From the NCBI GenBank assembly GCA_963785155.1, contig CAWAUB010000009.1, positions 62,001-126,000 of the forward strand: a stretch of 64,000 nucleotides of DNA. Reading direction: 5' to 3'. Under the pieces are notes generated by a model. That model did not search any database. It saw nothing but the letters and a program-made list of their open reading frames with translations, and was not told the DNA's origin. The position numbers were made by a program, and so were the translations under genes. This stretch comes from DASUSH01 sp963785155 (GTDB taxonomy: Bacteria > Actinomycetota > Thermoleophilia > Solirubrobacterales > 70-9). The number at the start of each line of letters is the position of its first letter. Positions within the stretch are counted from its first letter, which is position 1. Shown piece after piece: positions 60,823 to 64,000 of the stretch.

Positions 60823-61878
60823 ATGCCGACCCCGCAGGAAAGGCTGGCGGCCGAACTCGAAGAGCTCTCGCGAGACGCCGGCGCGTGGCACTCGCAGTTC
60901 TACGCGGGGCTCACCGACCGGATGGCGGAGGACGTGCTGGCCGGCGGGCCCGCGTGGGAGCTACTCGAGCCCTACGCCGAGGAGCCGCTCCACGAGTACT
61001 ACCCCTTCCGCGCACTGGCCGGAATCCACCACATGGTCCTTGCGGGGGAGGTTCCCGAGCTCGAAGCTCGCTATCCGTCGGTCGGCGGCGACGGCGACGC
61101 CGAGGCCGCCTGGCCGAAGGTCCGCGAGGAGCTCGGCACCTTCGATCCGGAGATCCTCGACTCCCTGCGCCATCCGCTGCAGACGAACGAGACCGCCCGC
61201 TGCGGCGCCCTGATCGGCGGCTTCCTGACGGTGGCTCGCGAGACGGGGTTGCCGCTCCGGGTCCTCGAGCTCGGCTCCAGCGCCGGCCTCAACCTCCACT
61301 TCGACCGCTATCGCTACGAGGCCGACGGGATGGCCTACGGACCCGCCGATTCAACGGTCGGGTTCACCGACCACTGGCGCCGTGGCGTGCCGCCGCTCGA
61401 CACGCCGATGGAGGTCGCGGAGCGGAGGGGATGCGACTTCGCGCCGCTCGACCCGACCACCGACCACGACCGGCTCGCGCTCCTCTCCTACATCTTCCCC
61501 GACCAGACGCCGCGCTACGAGCTGCTGCGCAAGGCGATCGACATCGCCAGGGAGTACCCGGTCAAGGTCGAGCGCGCCGGCGTCGATGCCTGGGCCGAGG
61601 AGGTGCTGGCGGAGCAGGCCGACGGCCTCGCGACCGTCATCTTCCACTCGCTTGTCTGGATCTACCTGGAAGACGAGGTCCGCGAGCGCGTGTCCGCCGC
61701 GATCAACGGCGCCGCCGAGCGCGCCACCGCCGAGGCGCCGATCGCCTGGCTCCGTTACGAGATCGGGCCGGACCCAGCGGTGTGCGAGTTGCGCCTGACC
61801 GCGTGGCCGGGCGGCGAGGACCGGCTACTGGCGACCGGCGACGTCCACCTCGCGCCGGTCACCTGGCTCGCGGGCTGA
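60823..61878 (+). CDS. DUF2332 family protein (second paralog)
   Basis: 351 residues from ATG 60823. 'LRVLELGSSAGLNLHFDRYR' is the methyltransferase-like glycine loop, 'GGFLTVARETGLP' precedes it, and 'ATVIFHSLVWIYLEDEVRER' and 'AWLRYEIGPDPAVCELRLTA' follow. It is clearly related to the protein at 51211 but only moderately similar, so the duplication is old or the copies were acquired separately. Converges with the PLDc_N/SHOCT gene with an 8-bp gap. Confidence 0.87.
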   Translation: MPTPQERLAAELEELSRDAGAWHSQFYAGLTDRMAEDVLAGGPAWELLEPYAEEPLHEYYPFRALAGIHHMVLAGEVPELEARYPSVGGDGDAEAAWPKVREELGTFDPEILDSLRHPLQTNETARCGALIGGFLTVARETGLPLRVLELGSSAGLNLHFDRYRYEADGMAYGPADSTVGFTDHWRRGVPPLDTPMEVAERRGCDFAPLDPTTDHDRLALLSYIFPDQTPRYELLRKAIDIAREYPVKVERAGVDAWAEEVLAEQADGLATVIFHSLVWIYLEDEVRERVSAAINGAAERATAEAPIAWLRYEIGPDPAVCELRLTAWPGGEDRLLATGDVHLAPVTWLAG

Positions 61879-61886
61879 CCCTTCGG

Positions 61887-62267
61887 CTACGCGAGCGCCT
61901 TTTTCTTCAGCGAGTCGAACTCGTCCTGGCTGATCGCGCCGCTGTCGAGTAGCTGCTTCGCCTCGGCTATCTCCTTTGCAGACCCGGTGCTGTCCAGCAC
62001 CTGCTGCGCCTGCGCCCGGACGCGCTTGTTATTGCGCTCCGCGAGCCCGTCGCCCTGGGTCATGAGGTAGATGAACACGCCGAGGAACGGCAGGATGATC
62101 GCAAGCACGCACCAGCCCGCCTTTGCCCCGCCGGAGAGGTCATCACGGCTGAAGACGTCGCCGAACACGGTGAAGAGGAGGCGGAGCCAGATCACCAACC
62201 CGAAGAAGACGAGCATCGTCCAGATGATGTTGAGGAGCGGGTAGTCGGCTTCGGCGACGAGAGGCAT
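61887..62267 (-). CDS. PLDc_N/SHOCT small membrane protein
   Basis: 126 residues from ATG 62267, with AAGGA upstream. 'YPLLNIIWTMLVFFGLVIWL' and 'WCVLAIILPFLGVFIYLMTQ' are two membrane helices of the PLDc_N type, followed by 'SAKEIAEAKQLLDSGAISQD', 'EFDSLKKKALA', a SHOCT module. A common actinobacterial architecture of unknown function. Third SHOCT protein of this region. Confidence 0.87.
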   Translation of the reverse strand: MPLVAEADYPLLNIIWTMLVFFGLVIWLRLLFTVFGDVFSRDDLSGGAKAGWCVLAIILPFLGVFIYLMTQGDGLAERNNKRVRAQAQQVLDSTGSAKEIAEAKQLLDSGAISQDEFDSLKKKALA

Positions 62268-62318
62268 CAGGGTTCCTTCCCGGAAGTCAGAGTGGCTGAG
62301 GAGTTCCGAGGCTAGGGG

Positions 62319-63914
62319 TCAGACGCTGATCCGCGCGTCCTCCAGCACCGCCATCGCCGCGTTGCGGCCGTTCAGGGCGATCACCGAGCCGCCGGGGTGG
62401 GTGGCGGCGCCACAGAGGTAGAGGCCCTCGACCGGGGTTCGCTGCGCGAGCCGCCGCTCCCACATCTGATCGGGCAGCGCTGACCCTTGGAAGATGTTGC
62501 CGCCGGTCAGCCCAATCCTGCTCTCGATGTCGGGCGGGCCGAGCAGCTGGTACTCCTCGACGCACTCGCGGATGTCGGGCGCGTAGGCGGCGATCGCGTC
62601 CAGCACCAGGCCGGCGATCTCGTCGCGGCGCGCCTCCCAGCCGCCCTCGAGCTCATATGGCGCGTATTGGGCGAAGGCGCTGATCACGTGCTTCCCCGGT
62701 GGCGCGACCGAGCTGTCGTAGGCAGTCTGGAAGTAGAGCTCGGCGAAGCCGATTCGCGGCTCCCCGCGCACGCACGCCTCGAACGCCTCCTGGCCCGCGT
62801 CGAGCCCGGGGGTAACGGTGACCATCGCGCGGGTCGGGTCGATCCCGCCCGCGGCCTCGAAGGTCGGCGGCCTGCTGAGCGCCGCGTTCAGCTTGACGAC
62901 CGGCGATCGCACGTCCCAGGCCTCGAGCCGCTCGCGGTATTCGGCCGGGATCCCGTCGTCCGGCAGCATCGCCAGCACCCGCTTCGGGTCGGCATTGGAG
63001 ATGACCGTTCGCGCCCTCAGCGTGTCGCCGCTCTCCAGGGTCACGCCCTCCCCTGGCTGGATCGCCGCGACCGGGACCCCGGCCGCGAGCTGCGCTCCCG
63101 CCTCGATCGCCGCCTGGGCGATTGCGAACGAGACCCGGCCCATGCCGCCCTCCACATAGCCCCAAACGGAACCGAGCCCGAGCAGGTCGCCCTGGTGGTG
63201 CATCAACTTCACCGCGGCGGTGCCGGGATCACGCGGGCCCGCGAAGACGCCGATCACCCCCTGGCCCCAGAGCGCGTGGATGAGCCGCTCGTCGGAGACG
63301 TAGCGGGCGAGCGTGTCGGCGATCGACTCTTCGAAGACGATCGAGATCAGCTCCGCGTCGCCGCCCAGCCGCTCCTCGATCTCCTCGCGGCTGGGCGAGG
63401 GCGCGTGCCACGCGTCGCCGGCTGGCCCGTGGCGGAGCAGGGTGCGGATCCGGTCGAAGGCGTCCTCGTAGGCGAATAGGCCGCGGATGTCCTCCTCGGA
63501 GAAACCGTTCTCGCGCATGTGCGCGGCGGTGTCGGCATCGTCGAGGAACTCGCCGAACGAAGTCCCGTCGGGGAATGGGCACCAGAGGTTCGGGTCGGCG
63601 GGGGTGACGCGATAGCCGTGACGCTCGAGGTCGAGCTCCGAGACGACCAGCGGGTCGAGCAGGCCGACGACGTAGGCGCAGGGGCTGATGACGTAGCGCT
63701 CGTCAGCGAACGGCCGCTCGAGTGTGCACGCCCCGCCGAGCTGGTCGCGGCGCTCGAGGACCAGGACCGACTGGCCGGCGCGAGCGAGGTAGGCGGCGGC
63801 GGTGAGCCCGTTGTGGCCACCGCCGACGACGATCGCGTCCCACTCGCGCGCGGCGAGCTCGGCGATCGGGGCGGGCAGGCCGACCTTGCCCATTACCCCG
63901 GCGACCGTGCTCAT
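62319..63914 (-). CDS. FAD-dependent oxidoreductase, CrtI/PYROXD2-like
   Basis: 531 residues from ATG 63914. N-terminal dinucleotide fold 'WDAIVVGGGHNGLTAAAYLA' and 'SVLVLERRDQLGGACTLERP', central 'SVWGYVEGGMGRVSFAIAQA' and C-terminal 'VEGLYLCGAATHPGGSVIAL' with 'NGRNAAM' place it in the phytoene-desaturase-like group; the closest characterised relatives are pyridine-nucleotide-disulfide oxidoreductase-domain proteins of the PYROXD2 type rather than carotenoid enzymes proper. No carotenoid genes are nearby. The second copy of the conserved leader element lies just upstream. Confidence 0.87.
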   Translation of the reverse strand: MSTVAGVMGKVGLPAPIAELAAREWDAIVVGGGHNGLTAAAYLARAGQSVLVLERRDQLGGACTLERPFADERYVISPCAYVVGLLDPLVVSELDLERHGYRVTPADPNLWCPFPDGTSFGEFLDDADTAAHMRENGFSEEDIRGLFAYEDAFDRIRTLLRHGPAGDAWHAPSPSREEIEERLGGDAELISIVFEESIADTLARYVSDERLIHALWGQGVIGVFAGPRDPGTAAVKLMHHQGDLLGLGSVWGYVEGGMGRVSFAIAQAAIEAGAQLAAGVPVAAIQPGEGVTLESGDTLRARTVISNADPKRVLAMLPDDGIPAEYRERLEAWDVRSPVVKLNAALSRPPTFEAAGGIDPTRAMVTVTPGLDAGQEAFEACVRGEPRIGFAELYFQTAYDSSVAPPGKHVISAFAQYAPYELEGGWEARRDEIAGLVLDAIAAYAPDIRECVEEYQLLGPPDIESRIGLTGGNIFQGSALPDQMWERRLAQRTPVEGLYLCGAATHPGGSVIALNGRNAAMAVLEDARISV

Positions 63915-63976
63915 CTCATGCAGATGAGATCCAGCCGAACCGGACGCGAAGCGGAGGATTCGGCGATTGTCATGTT
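63913..63976 (-). promoter_or_regulatory. Conserved leader element, copy 2
   Basis: Same layout as the copy at 15634-15697: hairpin with arms ATCTCAT (63913-63919) and ATGAGAT (63924-63930), loop GCAG, two spacer bases, then agccgaaccgg, a variable base, gcgaagc, a variable base and gaggattcggcgatt, in the plus-strand direction. In mRNA sense GACAAT precedes the block and the right arm runs into the start ATG. Both differing pairs of the hairpin stem are compensated. Confidence 0.6.
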
Positions 63977-64000
63977 GGCGCCCGGGCCGGTCCGAAGTGC

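Overview
The window is high-GC DNA (I estimate close to 70%) with very short intergenic gaps, many GTG/TTG starts and NTGA start/stop overlaps. Secreted families such as a FecR-like protein paired with a CHASE2 cyclase, WD40-like/RTX proteins, FG-GAP proteins and DUF559, SHOCT, DUF6325 and DUF2332 proteins suggest an actinobacterium of the Thermoleophilia/Solirubrobacterales type. There is no rRNA gene or other phylogenetic marker, so this placement is inference. I saw no tRNA, rRNA, insertion sequence, prophage or CRISPR array.

Layout. 0-3.7 kb: end of an ABC ATPase, its FtsX-type permease and an RDD membrane protein. 3.7-7.1 kb: secreted FecR-like protein coupled to a CHASE2 adenylate cyclase. 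7.2-14.9 kb: WD40/RTX secreted protein, secreted hydrolase and adenine deaminase (minus strand), then MarC, a histidine phosphatase and a small secreted protein (plus strand). 14.9-18.7 kb (minus): SDR oxidoreductase, pgi and a sugar MFS transporter. 18.8-21.6 kb: two tandem secreted esterases. 21.6-29.8 kb (minus): FAD-linked oxidase and three consecutive secreted repeat proteins. 30-35.4 kb: HxlR regulator, then a minus-strand set of BTAD/AAA regulator, SRPBCC, ArsR, a 45-residue ORF and DUF899. 35.5-51.2 kb: a central-carbon and nitrogen block (HhH mini-protein, membrane protein, tal, tkt, rpiA, gltB, gltD, monooxygenase, pgl, gnd, zwf, ROK kinase) interrupted by a 0.6-kb gap holding a DUF559 remnant and tandem structured repeats. 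51.2-64 kb: two DUF2332 proteins, an anchored phospholipase A2, several SHOCT/membrane proteins, CYTH, AI-2E-type permease, metallo-beta-lactamase, YihY, M20 peptidase and a CrtI-like oxidoreductase.

How the genes fit together. Sugar porter, Pgi, Zwf, Pgl, Gnd, RpiA, Tkt, Tal and a ROK sugar kinase form an almost complete glucose-6-phosphate/pentose phosphate set. It generates NAD(P)H and pentoses next to glutamate synthase, a likely consumer of that reducing power. Many of these genes share compact divergent promoters in which a TAGGNT-like -10 box lies 7-8 nt before the start codon, which implies leaderless mRNAs.

Two cautions and one highlight. At least fifteen genes, including tkt, contain 1-nt reading-frame breaks, about one per 3 kb and several in homopolymers. 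I read these as sequencing or assembly indels, so frameshifted genes are listed as single CDSs spanning the breaks. The most novel signal is a ~62-nt element placed identically upstream of two unrelated genes (15.6 kb and 63.9 kb). It contains a hairpin with two compensatory base-pair changes, and its right arm begins to enclose the start codon. A second structured repeat lies at 49.95-50.17 kb.
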